Part shown: positions 56,261 through 64,000 of the stretch, one piece after another
Layout of the letters: every line of letters begins with the position of its first letter
Numbering within the stretch: position 1 is the first letter of the stretch
Made by a program: the position numbers and the translations under genes
Assembly: GCF_017303275.1 (NCBI RefSeq)
Contig: NZ_JAFKOJ010000007.1
Location: forward strand, 245,142 to 309,141
Origin: Bacillus sp. NTK034
Lineage (GTDB): Bacteria; Bacillota; Bacilli; Bacillales; Cytobacillaceae
Direction: 5' to 3'
Length of the DNA stretch: 64,000 nucleotides
The notes under the pieces: model-generated
Database searches by the model: none
The model's input: only the letters and a program-made list of their open reading frames with translations
Told to the model about the DNA's origin: nothing

Positions 56261-57628
56261 TTAATTTCTGGGGAACAAAATCGTTATGGTGGTGCCTTTA
56301 TTTAATTCACTATTAACCCTTATGTCTCCCCCATGTGCATTCAAAAGTGCTTTTACTATGGAGAGGCCAATACCAATTCCTCCGGTTTTTCTAGTTCTGG
56401 ATTTATCTCCTCTGTAAAATCGTTCAAAAAGATGGGGAAGATCCTCTTCATCTATCCCAACTCCTTCATCGGTTACAACGAAACCTATATTGTCATTCTC
56501 TTCAAGAAATGAGATTTCCACCTTTTTATTTGGGGTAGTATATTGAAGGGCATTATTAAGAATGTTAGTTAATATTTGAGTAACTCGGTCTTGATCAGCA
56601 TGAAACCATAATTCTTTTCCATAATTATGGATTTGTAGTTTTACTCCCTTTTCTTTAAAAATTGGATCAAATTGATTTTTTAAGAAACACGCCATCTTAT
56701 TTGCTTCTATATTATTCATATTTAACTTAATCTGTGGATTCTCAGCAGCAAGAAGTTTTTCTAACTCATTTACCAGACGCACTAAGCGCATTAACTCATT
56801 ATGGCTTTGTTGCAGCCTTTCTGGAGTAGGCTCCCAAATTCCATCCTGAAAAGCCTCAATTTGACTTCTCAATGTTGCAAGCGGTGTGCGAAGCTCATGT
56901 GCGAGGTCTGCGGTAAACTGCTTTCTAAGATTTTCTTCAGTAGAAAGTGTACTGGCTAAATTATTAAAAGACCATCCAAGAGGCTTCATTTCCCCAGTCA
57001 ATTCCTCAACGTTCAAGCGGGTGTTCCATTTATGCTTTTGGAGCTCCTGTACAGCAACGGAAAGTTTATTGAATCCAGAAGAAAGCCATTTGGAAAATAA
57101 AATACTAAAGAAAACTGAGAGTATAAGTGTAAAAAATGCTGCAGCATAAACATATCTCTTAATAGCTTGAAAAAATGAGAAATCCTCAGCGAATAATTCC
57201 TCTTGGTAGTACACTTGTAAGCTGCCAATAATCCTATTATCTAATGAAAGATGATAAGTATCTGAATTGTAGTTAGCCTCCGAATCTTGCCGATGACCCT
57301 TCCCCATATTCTCCATCATCTTTCTCATTGAGTTAGTTTCAATGAGGATTTTTCCATCTGAATTATATATTTCATAATATAGATTTTCCCTCATAGCCTG
57401 ATCATGCAGAACACTTAAAACTTGGTCACTTTGTAGTGAGCCAGTCTTTTTATACTCTTTGAGTATCTCTTCCTTAATCTGATTTATATTTTTCTCTCTT
57501 CCTTCTAATAAATAATCATTAAATCGATCTTCAAAACCCCATAATATCGAAAGACTAGTTAATAATATGCCTGATAACGATACTATTAAGAAATAAATTA
57601 ATATTCTAGAGCGCAAAGTTTTCCTCAT
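56261..57628 (-). CDS. Sensor histidine kinase
   Basis: It has 455 residues from the ATG at 57628, which has GGAGG upstream. There are two membrane helices (~7-31 and ~160-181) with an extracellular sensor of about 125 residues that contains HRQDSEANYN. H244 lies in TADLAHELRTPLATLRSQ. The ATPase has ILNNALQYTT, VTDEGVGI and TGGIGIGLSIV. It overlaps the response regulator gene by 23 bp, regulator first. The unit is divergent from a small secreted Met-rich protein, a likely target. Confidence 0.9.
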   Translation of the reverse strand: MRKTLRSRILIYFLIVSLSGILLTSLSILWGFEDRFNDYLLEGREKNINQIKEEILKEYKKTGSLQSDQVLSVLHDQAMRENLYYEIYNSDGKILIETNSMRKMMENMGKGHRQDSEANYNSDTYHLSLDNRIIGSLQVYYQEELFAEDFSFFQAIKRYVYAAAFFTLILSVFFSILFSKWLSSGFNKLSVAVQELQKHKWNTRLNVEELTGEMKPLGWSFNNLASTLSTEENLRKQFTADLAHELRTPLATLRSQIEAFQDGIWEPTPERLQQSHNELMRLVRLVNELEKLLAAENPQIKLNMNNIEANKMACFLKNQFDPIFKEKGVKLQIHNYGKELWFHADQDRVTQILTNILNNALQYTTPNKKVEISFLEENDNIGFVVTDEGVGIDEEDLPHLFERFYRGDKSRTRKTGGIGIGLSIVKALLNAHGGDIRVNSELNKGTTITILFPRN

Positions 57629-58319
57629 GGGGCCGTCCTCCAAACTTATAACCCATTCCAAAGACGGTCAGTATATAATCTGGGTGTCGTGAATCTCTTT
57701 CAATCTTTTTGCGAAGGTTCTTAATATGAGTGTCTATGCTTCGTTCATATCCTTCATAATAAGTTCCGTCTTCCTGGCATTTTTCAAGCAACTCCGTCCG
57801 ACTATAAACCCTGCCTGGGTAACTGGCCAGTGTAAATAGGAGTCTATATTCAATTGGTGTGAGGGTAATAATCTTGCCTTTCAATTTTACTTCTTTTTTT
57901 ATTGAGTCAATAATCATTTCTTTTTCATTAAATATAAGCTCGTGAGCTGATATCCTTTTATTCACTCTCCTTAAAATTGCTTGAGCTCTCACTACTACTT
58001 CTCTTGGACTAAAGGGTTTTTTTACATAATCATCCGCTCCAAGATTAATTCCATTTAACAAGTCCTCTTCGTCTGATTTTGCAGTCAGCATGATTATTGG
58101 TACATCACTTTCTTTCCTTATTAAACGACATATTTCTTCTCCAGAAATATCAGGAAGCATTAGGTCTAGAATAATAATATCAATGTCATTTGTTTTTGCT
58201 TTTTTTAAGGCATCTACCCCATTGGAAGCCATCAGTATATCCCAGCCCTCCTTTTCAAAGTAGGCCTTTAATACCTCAAGAATCATATCTTCATCATCTA
58301 TTAGAAGAATTTTTGTCAC
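57606..58319 (-). CDS. OmpR/PhoB-family response regulator
   Basis: It has 237 residues: receiver domain (ILLIDDEDMILEVL, site in IIILDLMLPDISGEE, K in YVKKPFSP) and winged-helix domain (LTPIEYRLLFTL, then YEGYERSIDTHIKNLRKKIE). GTG start behind AAGGAG. A divergent gene for a small secreted protein starts 134 bp away, so the shared region probably carries its binding sites. Confidence 0.9.
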   Translation of the reverse strand: MTKILLIDDEDMILEVLKAYFEKEGWDILMASNGVDALKKAKTNDIDIIILDLMLPDISGEEICRLIRKESDVPIIMLTAKSDEEDLLNGINLGADDYVKKPFSPREVVVRAQAILRRVNKRISAHELIFNEKEMIIDSIKKEVKLKGKIITLTPIEYRLLFTLASYPGRVYSRTELLEKCQEDGTYYEGYERSIDTHIKNLRKKIERDSRHPDYILTVFGMGYKFGGRPHEENFAL

Positions 58320-58453
58320 GGGTAACCACTCCTTATGTTTATTTTATCATCCTCGATTATTAAAATTGTAATCTTCATATATTCCACATAAGTTCTCCAT
58401 AAGATCTTCATTTCCTTAGAGTATTCTTAAAACAAGAAAGGAGATGAATATAC

Positions 58454-58690
58454 ATGAAAAAATTTGTGATTGGTATCTTAGGTGCAGGGTTTATTTTAGG
58501 GACAGGAACATATGCATTTGCAGAGGAAAACGGAAACGGAGGTTTAAACTTCGGGCAAATGAAGCCCATGATTGAAGAAATGCATCCTGAACTCTCAACA
58601 AAGGAGCAAAAAGAAATGTTTGAATCATGCCATGGTAAGGATGGAATGATGCAACAAAGTGATGCTGAAAGTATGATGAATAACCTTTAG
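58454..58690 (+). CDS. Small secreted Met/His-containing protein
   Basis: It has 78 residues. The signal peptide (MKKFVIGILGAGFILG, cleavage near AFA-EE) is followed by a Met-rich segment (QMKPMIEEMHPELS) and FESCHGKDGMMQQ with one Cys and nearby His/Met, typical of copper-binding peptides. RBS GAAAGGAGATG. It is divergent from a response regulator and followed by a small membrane protein. Function not proven. Confidence 0.75.
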   Translation: MKKFVIGILGAGFILGTGTYAFAEENGNGGLNFGQMKPMIEEMHPELSTKEQKEMFESCHGKDGMMQQSDAESMMNNL

Positions 58691-58705
58691 GGAAGGTGAT
58701 CCCGA

Positions 58706-58837
58706 ATGATGGTCGGATATGGAATTGGCATGATGGGTTCTGGTATTATAGGTTGGCTAATTAATCTTACCATGATTGGAATCGTAGTATTTTTCACTGT
58801 GAAAATGGCAATAAAAAAATCAAAAGTCAATCTTTAA
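58706..58837 (+). CDS. Very small single-pass membrane protein (43 aa)
   Basis: It starts MMVGYGIGMMGSG and has one long hydrophobic helix (IIGWLINLTMIGIVVFFTV) followed by KMAIKKSKVNL. RBS GGAAGGTGAT seven bases before the ATG. It is 15 bp after the secreted protein gene, so they form one transcript. Gly/Met-rich first half. No family recognised. Confidence 0.65.
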   Translation: MMVGYGIGMMGSGIIGWLINLTMIGIVVFFTVKMAIKKSKVNL

Positions 58838-58882
58838 ACTTGGATAAACCAGCAGCTGAACTAAAAACATAATTAGCAATTT

Positions 58883-58917
58883 AAAAACGCTTGGAAATAA
58901 TAAACCCAAGCGTTTTT
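58883..58917 (+). terminator. Terminator after the small-protein operon
   Basis: AAAAACGCTTGG and CCAAGCGTTTTT pair perfectly. Confidence 0.85.
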
Positions 58918-58982
58918 GATTTGCTCCCTTCCTTGAGCAAAGCTGTTTGTAATCTTGGTTTCCTTTAAAATCAAACTCATTC

Positions 58983-59129
58983 TTACTTCACCATGACCAA
59001 CAAAATCACTACAGCAAACACTATCGCAATTAAAAGTGAAACTTTCTGTAGCTGTATTTTTTCAAGATGTTCTATAATAATTATGACGATAATGATCAAA
59101 ATTTGAAAAATCCAAGATAAAAAAACCAT
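58983..59129 (-). CDS. Very small two-helix membrane protein (48 aa)
   Basis: It starts MVFLSWIFQILIIIVIIIIEHL, a membrane helix, then EKIQLQK, then a second helix (VSLLIAIVFAVVILLVMVK). GGAGAT lies six bases before the ATG, which supports translation. Nothing else is known. Confidence 0.55.
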   Translation of the reverse strand: MVFLSWIFQILIIIVIIIIEHLEKIQLQKVSLLIAIVFAVVILLVMVK

Positions 59130-59308
59130 TTTTTTATCTCCAATCTTATGAGTATTAAAGTTTAATAAAGATAATGGTACGAGGGTTTTCTGGATATCTA
59201 ACTCAGAAGCAAGAGTTTATTTCCTTTTCTTGGATTGTTGACCATTTATCATAGAAGAGTTTAAAATTATAAAAAGTGTTTTAGATACATCTCACTTTTA
59301 CCATATAA

Positions 59309-59329
59309 GTATGCATAATTTATGCATAC
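59309..59329. promoter_or_regulatory. Perfect palindrome, operator candidate
   Basis: GTATGCATAA-T-TTATGCATAC is a perfect 10-bp inverted repeat around one base. It lies about 130 bp before the gene at 59462, close to a TATAAG box. Confidence 0.5.
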
Positions 59330-59461
59330 ACGGAAGAAATTGACCATGCATATAATTGTTTAAAAAAAGAAAAATGTGGAGGTCAATGAATATACAACAC
59401 AAGCCGAAAAATTAAGAAAAACTCTCCTCTCACACTCTTTAATAAAATGAGGTGAAAGAAA

Positions 59462-59851
59462 TTGTGTTTTACTCATGATGTCATTGAACGGCAAGCCCTT
59501 AAAATATGTGAAGAGATGAAGATGCTTTCCATATATAGCCTAGTGGGTGTGGTTACCTCTGGTGGTCAAATCAGGAAGATTCAAGAAAATACATCCATTG
59601 AAAGTAACTTTAATTTACTACCTGGAGAAGCTTTACCATTGATCACAAAGGTCATGCTTCAAGATGCTAATGGAAGTCACTATTCTGTTTCACCAGATAA
59701 AGCAGGGCTTCAATTTGCTAAGGGTGAAGTTACTTATAAAGAATATAAACGTCTTCTAGCTAAAGAAAAAAGACAGTTAACTACTATATTATTAGCCTCA
59801 GGTGGCACATTATTTTTATTGAGTTGGTCAGTTCTTCATTTTTTAATTTAA
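59462..59851 (+). CDS. Uncharacterised protein with C-terminal membrane helix
   Basis: It has 129 residues. The N-terminal part is soluble (MCFTHDVIERQALKICEEM), and the last ~25 residues are one membrane helix (TTILLASGGTLFLLSWSVLHFL). The start is TTG behind GAGGTGAAAG. No domain recognised. It faces the copA gene convergently. Confidence 0.55.
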   Translation: MCFTHDVIERQALKICEEMKMLSIYSLVGVVTSGGQIRKIQENTSIESNFNLLPGEALPLITKVMLQDANGSHYSVSPDKAGLQFAKGEVTYKEYKRLLAKEKRQLTTILLASGGTLFLLSWSVLHFLI

Positions 59852-59878
59852 ACGCAATACATGAGTCTTAATATAAAA

Positions 59879-59917
59879 AGAAGAGGATGGCTCATAAGTG
59901 TGAGTCATCCTCTTCTA
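59879..59917. terminator. Bidirectional terminator between the membrane protein and copA
   Basis: AGAAGAGGATG(G)CTCA pairs with TGAGTCATCCTCTTCT, with T/A runs at both ends. Confidence 0.85.
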
Positions 59918-59957
59918 TAGTTGCAATTTTATTTAATTAGAATTTAGTACAGAAATA

Positions 59958-62387
59958 TCAACGTATTGGTTTCCATTTGCGTAAAAATAATGTGTTGCCA
60001 ACTACTGAAACAGAACTGAAAGCCATCGCTCCACCAGCAAGAATCGGATTTAAAAGGCCGATTGCTGCAACTGGAATCAATACAACGTTATATGCAAATG
60101 CCCAGAAAAGATTTTGTTTGATTTTTCTCATTGTTGTTTTGGAAAGGCTGATTGTATCAACAATTCCCATCAGGTCACCGCGCATTAATGTTATATCCGC
60201 TGCCTCCATTGCAACGTCTGTACCTGTTCCAATTGCAATTCCAACATGGGCAGCAGCTAGTGCTGGGGCATCATTGATCCCATCCCCAACCATTGCAACT
60301 ATTTTTCCTTCCTGCTTCAATTTTTCAACTTCTGCAGATTTATCTTCAGGAAGTACTTCAGCAAGAACCCTATCGACACCAACCTGCTTCGCAATCGCTT
60401 CGGCCGTCAATTTATTATCACCAGTGATCATAATGACTTCAATACCCATATTTTTAAGGTGTTTAATAGCTTTGGCAGAAGTATCTTTAACTGTATCCGC
60501 GACAGCTATTATACCTGCTAGGCTGTCATTAACTGCTATTAGCATAGCGGTTTTTCCTTCCCCTTCAAGCTGTTCCATGCGGCTTAATGCATTGCCTATT
60601 TCTATACTATTCTTGATCATTAACTTCTTATTTCCAATTAGCACCTTCTGATCTTTGATACTTACTTGGATTCCGTGACCTGGGATGGCAGTAAAGTTTT
60701 GTGTTTCCTGAAGCTGAATGCCACTTTCTTTTGCACCCTTTACAATTGCTTCCCCAAGAGGATGCTCCGATCCTTTTTCAGCTGATGCAGCTATCTGCAG
60801 TAATTCATCTTCTTTATATTTTCCAAAAGCTATAATATCGGTGACATCTGGTTCACCTTTTGTAATTGTGCCTGTTTTATCCAAAACAACCGTAGTTACA
60901 CTCTGTGATGTTTGGAGATGTTCAGCACCTTTAATAAGAAGTCCATTTTCAGCGCCTTTTCCTGTCCCAACCATTACAGCTGTCGGAGTTGCTAATCCTA
61001 ACGCACAAGGACATGCAATAACCAGGACTGCGATCGTACTAACAAGGGCAGGTGTAAATCCTGCGATGAAATAAGTGATGGCAAATGTTGCTAAAGCAAT
61101 TAAGATTACAATTGGTACAAAAATTCCTGAAATTTTATCTGCGAGTTTTTGAATAGGGGCTTTTGAGCCCTGAGCTTCTTCGACAAGTTTAATAATTTGT
61201 GCAAGTGCCGTGTCCTTGCCAACTTTAGTAGCTTTAAATGTAAATGAACCATGTTTGTTTACCGTTGCTCCAATGACTGTGTCACCAACCCCTTTTGTAA
61301 CAGGCATGCTTTCCCCAGTTAGCATAGATTCATCAACGGTAGTGTTTCCTTCAATTATTTCCCCATCAACAGGAACCTTTTCTCCAGCACGAACAAAAAT
61401 CAGGTCACCTGTTTGAACCTCTTCCAGGGGTATATCAAGTTCTTCTCCATCCCTAATGACTCTTGCGGTTTTCGCTTGAAGTCCCATCAGGGTTTTAATA
61501 GCTTCTGATGTTTGTCCTTTAGCTCTTGTTTCAAGCAATTTTCCTAAAACAATCAAAGTCATGACGATAGCAGCTGCTTCGTAATATAAAAATTGACCAG
61601 TTCCCAAAATTGTAACAATCAGACTGTAAAAGTAGGCTGCTGAAGTTCCCAGTACAACCAAAACAGCCATGTTCGCACTTCCGCCTCTAACTGCATTGTA
61701 TGCATCACGGTAATAATGGCCGCCTACATAGAATTGCACTGGTGTAGCAAGTAGGAATTGTACCCAAGGACTCATATGAAAGAACATTCCATTGCCATAC
61801 TCCATAGCAAAATCCGATATCATTTGAACTAAAAAGAATACGGATAAAATTGCTCCTATAGTAAACTTCCTTATTTGCTTTTTATATTCTTTTTCCCTAG
61901 CACTCCGCTCATAATCTTCATCTCTTTCGCCAACTATCTTTGCATCATAGCCAACTTTTTTTACAGCGGCTATGATTTGCTCAATATTCGTGTTTCCAGG
62001 AATGAACTCAATATTTGCTTTTTCAGTAGCTAAATTCACAGTTGCACTTGTTATTCCTTCCACCTTTTTTAATCCTTTTTCAACCCGAGTTGCACATGCT
62101 GCGCATGTCATTCCTATTATATCAAGCTGGACTTTTTCCTCTTGAACACCGTAACCTGTCTTTTTTATTTTTTCAATGACATCGTTAACATTAGCTGTTT
62201 TTGGATCATACGTAACAGAAGCTTTTTCTGTAGCGAGGTTAACACTAGCTTTTTGCACACCTGGAACCTTAGCAATGTTTTTTTCAATACGAGTTGCACA
62301 TGCTGCACATGTCATGCCGGTTAAGCTCAATGTAACATTTTCCCCGGCAGCATCAATTTGTGTTTTGGCAATTGATTGCTCAGCCAT
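59958..62387 (-). CDS. copA: CopA, Cu(I)-exporting P1B ATPase
   Basis: It has 809 residues. Two heavy-metal domains carry GMTCAAC motifs (C27/C30 and C95/C98). The membrane metal site is [13 protein letters not shown] near residue 458. [13 protein letters not shown] and [12 protein letters not shown] complete the P-type ATPase. It pumps Cu(I) out of the cytoplasm with copper delivered by CopZ. RBS AAGGAGG. The gene follows copZ, but a terminator and a separate operator lie between, so it can be transcribed on its own. Confidence 0.95.
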   Translation of the reverse strand: MAEQSIAKTQIDAAGENVTLSLTGMTCAACATRIEKNIAKVPGVQKASVNLATEKASVTYDPKTANVNDVIEKIKKTGYGVQEEKVQLDIIGMTCAACATRVEKGLKKVEGITSATVNLATEKANIEFIPGNTNIEQIIAAVKKVGYDAKIVGERDEDYERSAREKEYKKQIRKFTIGAILSVFFLVQMISDFAMEYGNGMFFHMSPWVQFLLATPVQFYVGGHYYRDAYNAVRGGSANMAVLVVLGTSAAYFYSLIVTILGTGQFLYYEAAAIVMTLIVLGKLLETRAKGQTSEAIKTLMGLQAKTARVIRDGEELDIPLEEVQTGDLIFVRAGEKVPVDGEIIEGNTTVDESMLTGESMPVTKGVGDTVIGATVNKHGSFTFKATKVGKDTALAQIIKLVEEAQGSKAPIQKLADKISGIFVPIVILIALATFAITYFIAGFTPALVSTIAVLVIACPCALGLATPTAVMVGTGKGAENGLLIKGAEHLQTSQSVTTVVLDKTGTITKGEPDVTDIIAFGKYKEDELLQIAASAEKGSEHPLGEAIVKGAKESGIQLQETQNFTAIPGHGIQVSIKDQKVLIGNKKLMIKNSIEIGNALSRMEQLEGEGKTAMLIAVNDSLAGIIAVADTVKDTSAKAIKHLKNMGIEVIMITGDNKLTAEAIAKQVGVDRVLAEVLPEDKSAEVEKLKQEGKIVAMVGDGINDAPALAAAHVGIAIGTGTDVAMEAADITLMRGDLMGIVDTISLSKTTMRKIKQNLFWAFAYNVVLIPVAAIGLLNPILAGGAMAFSSVSVVGNTLFLRKWKPIR

Positions 62388-62449
62388 TTTTATATTCCTC
62401 CTTTTAAACTGATTAAGGATAAATAATTTCGTAGAAGGTCGTACTTAAT

Positions 62450-62466
62450 ATACCTATGATGGGTAT
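62450..62466. promoter_or_regulatory. Operator-like repeat upstream of copA
   Basis: ATACC-N7-GGTAT, the same layout as before copB at 33985-34003. A CsoR site is the likely reading. Confidence 0.55.
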
Positions 62467-62471
62467 GTTAG

Positions 62472-62514
62472 GTTTAAAAAGAAAGGGTGTTGCCTTTTGC
62501 ACACCCTTTCTTTT
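62472..62514 (-). terminator. Terminator between copZ and copA
   Basis: AAAGAAAGGGTGT and ACACCCTTTCTTT pair perfectly with A/T runs on both sides. Confidence 0.85.
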
Positions 62515-62517
62515 TAT

Positions 62518-62727
62518 TTAAACTACATCATACCCTTGATCATCAATGGTTTCTTTGATTTTGTCTAAAGAAACCACTGCGGAATTATATTCCACATCAA
62601 CTTTTCCACTTTCTAGATGAACTTTTACATTGGAAACTCCCGCTAACTCGCCGACATTGCCCTCGATCGCTTTAATACAATGACCACAAGACATGCCTTC
62701 TACATTCAATGTAACTTTTTCCATCAT
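62518..62727 (-). CDS. copZ: CopZ copper chaperone
   Basis: It has 69 residues, one heavy-metal-associated domain. C14 and C17 (GMSCGHC) bind Cu(I), and the rest (VEGNVGELAGVSNVKVHLESGKVDVEY) is the usual fold. It hands copper to CopA. Operon order csoR, copZ, copA. Confidence 0.95.
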   Translation of the reverse strand: MMEKVTLNVEGMSCGHCIKAIEGNVGELAGVSNVKVHLESGKVDVEYNSAVVSLDKIKETIDDQGYDVV

Positions 62728-62739
62728 TCATTCTCTCCT

Positions 62740-63087
62740 TTATTTTTTCATTAATTTCTGTACAGTAATGAGTACTTCATCTAAAACTTCTAAATCTCCT
62801 TCTTGAAGGCGGTCCACCACACATCCTTTTAAATGCCCTTCCAAAAGAATCTTTGCAACGCTGTTTAACGCAGATTGTGTAGCTGAAATTTGTGTAATGA
62901 CATCGTCACAATAAGTGTCCCTTTCAATTAAACCTTTTATACCGCGGATTTGTCCTTCAATTCGGTTTAATCGAACGACAAGATTATTCTTAACTTTATC
63001 AGAATGGTGGCTTTTTCTCGTACCCTCATTTGCACAGCAGCTTTCATCTTCGGTTGGCAATTCATTTATTTCTAATTTAGAAATCAT
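62740..63087 (-). CDS. csoR: CsoR copper-sensing repressor
   Basis: It has 115 residues. The four-helix DUF156 fold has the Cu(I) ligands C60 (DTYCDDV), H85 and C89 (EGHLKGC), the complete C-H-C set. RLNRIEGQIRGIKGLIE is the DNA-binding helix. Cu(I) binding releases DNA. An extra N-terminal stretch contains CC (residues 17-18), which is unusual. It is the first gene of its operon, with an operator-like element upstream. Confidence 0.95.
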   Translation of the reverse strand: MISKLEINELPTEDESCCANEGTRKSHHSDKVKNNLVVRLNRIEGQIRGIKGLIERDTYCDDVITQISATQSALNSVAKILLEGHLKGCVVDRLQEGDLEVLDEVLITVQKLMKK

Positions 63088-63118
63088 TTAGATTCCCCCT
63101 TACAAATTTAATATATCA

Positions 63119-63137
63119 TACCCCCGTACCCTATGTA
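63119..63137 (-). promoter_or_regulatory. CsoR operator candidate upstream of csoR
   Basis: On the minus strand ATAGGGTACGGGGGTAT, with G-rich and C-rich arms typical of CsoR sites. It lies 32-50 bp before the csoR start. Confidence 0.6.
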
Positions 63138-63211
63138 AAGGGGGAGTTATGAATAATTTTGTTATTTTTGATGATTTTTTAATCTAAGAAAAATTTAAAG
63201 GTTATATTTTT

Positions 63212-63841
63212 TTATTTATTTATTTCCGCTAATATTGCCTCATTCCCGACCCTGTTTACAAATTTATGGAACGTCTCTCTTTTCTTGGCCTGTTGCTGGT
63301 AAAATTCAATGATCTTTTCTACAGCTGAATATAAATCTTCAGGTTCAAGATTAGTCATTAATAGGGACCCGGTTTCTGCATCTTTCCCTTTCGATTTTCC
63401 TCCAATATATAAATCATAATGATTTTTAACCTTCATTATACCTATGTCATTGATGAGTGGTTCACCACAGCCGACAGGACAGCCAGTATAAGCTGGCTTT
63501 AATGTGAAAGGGACAGGAATTCCTGCTATACTCTCATTCAATTCTTTTGCTACAGGCATTCCTTCTTCTTCTTCCCCTTTACAAAAATTACATGTCCGTA
63601 AACTTTTAACAAATTTTCCCACTGGATAACATCGAAGCCCTACCTGTTCAAACTCTGAAATAATTTCATCCTTCTTGTCATCAAATATGTCGATGTAGAG
63701 CTGCTGAAATGTGGTCAGTTCAAGCTCATCCTGATCATCCATATATTTTGCAATTACAAGTAGTTGCTTGGCAGTTAGTTTTGCACCAAAATGTATACCC
63801 CCGTTTACAGCTATCTTTACTTTTTTTCTTTGCGTATCCAT
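63212..63841 (-). CDS. Sulfite/nitrite reductase-like iron-sulfur protein
   Basis: It has 209 residues, much shorter than full reductases. An N-terminal ferredoxin-like half (GGIHFGAKLTAKQLLVIAKY) precedes the cluster-binding half with RTCNFCKG and TGCPVGCGEPL, the four-cysteine pattern that holds a [4Fe-4S] cluster. It may be a small siroheme or iron-sulfur redox protein of the NirD/DsrC-associated kind. It ends about 125 bp before csoR. The exact reaction is unknown. Confidence 0.75.
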   Translation of the reverse strand: MDTQRKKVKIAVNGGIHFGAKLTAKQLLVIAKYMDDQDELELTTFQQLYIDIFDDKKDEIISEFEQVGLRCYPVGKFVKSLRTCNFCKGEEEEGMPVAKELNESIAGIPVPFTLKPAYTGCPVGCGEPLINDIGIMKVKNHYDLYIGGKSKGKDAETGSLLMTNLEPEDLYSAVEKIIEFYQQQAKKRETFHKFVNRVGNEAILAEINK

Positions 63842-63855
63842 ATGTTTCCCCTTTT

Positions 63856-64000
63856 TTATGAAGTCTTTTCTAATAATTCAATATGACAATGGCAAGAAAC
63901 TGAATGTCCTCTGTCTACATCCTCTAACTCCGGCACTTGCGTATGACAAACTGCTTCTTTATGAGGACATCTTGCAACAAAAGGGCAGCCTTTTTCTTCT
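63856..64000 (-). CDS. Oligopeptide/dipeptide-type ABC transporter ATPase, C-terminal end only (cut by window)
   Basis: The minus-strand frame is open to the right edge. It reads KGCPFVARCPHKEAVC and then ends with CHCHIELLEKTS. This is the Cys-rich C-terminal extension of Opp/DppD/F-type ATPases, which can bind iron-sulfur. The ATP-binding part lies outside the window. Confidence 0.8.
   Translation of the reverse strand, partial: EEKGCPFVARCPHKEAVCHTQVPELEDVDRGHSVSCHCHIELLEKTS

Noticed and set aside
59977..60651. 224-codon open frame antisense to copA
   Set aside because: copA on the other strand is complete and conserved; the antisense frame lacks a ribosome binding site and any domain.

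Overview
The window looks like an accessory or plasmid-like stretch of a low-GC, Gram-positive, endospore-former-type genome (Bacillaceae). The grounds are AT-rich DNA, strong AGGAGG-type ribosome binding sites with GTG/TTG starts, a HutP-type antiterminator, ResA/ResB/ResC and CcdA proteins, CsoR-CopZ-CopA, a YdhK-like lipoprotein and LTA-synthase remains. Intact operons are interspersed with many decayed genes, so the region has taken in a lot of DNA and is losing part of it.

Layout. 0-9.4 kb is a defence and toxin-antitoxin zone: the 3' part of an E1-like (ThiF) gene with an overlapping DUF6527 gene, a decayed IS110-type element, a DarT/DarG pair, a MntA-HepT module lying between two inverted recombination-site-like repeats, a small ferredoxin, a glutaredoxin gene with an in-frame TGA at the first active-site Cys position, and a second MntA-HepT module with a frameshifted toxin. 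9.5-16.8 kb holds a DUF2269-like membrane gene pair, a two-component system, a membrane-anchored spermidine-synthase-like protein, a dicarboxylate/amino-acid symporter and a threonine-synthase-like PLP enzyme, with a divergent LysR regulator at 17 kb. 18-26.4 kb is one amino-acid/peptide block: oppABCDF-like ABC transporter, hutP and hutH. A terminator preceded by regularly spaced NAG triplets sits both between hutP and hutH and in the leader of the transporter operon, so I infer that HutP controls both.

27-31 kb carries two penicillin-binding carboxypeptidases (one frameshifted at its 3' end), a membrane protein and a TlpA/ResA-like thioredoxin. 31.7-37 kb is copper handling: a CPH-type CopB ATPase, a multicopper oxidase and a DUF302 protein. 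37.5-42 kb is a cytochrome c maturation set in which ccdA, resA and a second DsbD/CcdA-like gene are intact while resB and resC are broken. 42.6-47.8 kb holds an M23 peptidase, a DUF1405 protein, a ruined LTA synthase and a GNAT acetyltransferase.

48.1-52.0 kb is a decayed Tn3-family transposon with 38-bp terminal inverted repeats (36/38 identical), carrying a thioredoxin-like gene and a membrane-protein gene split by one stop codon. 52.0-53.2 kb is debris that includes degenerate partial copies of three genes found elsewhere in this window. 53.2-63.1 kb is a second metal-response block: two two-component systems, a DUF1541 lipoprotein, several small secreted or membrane proteins, and csoR-copZ-copA. 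The right edge has a sulfite/nitrite-reductase-like protein and the end of an oligopeptide-type ABC ATPase. No rRNA, tRNA, CRISPR array or replication origin was recognised.
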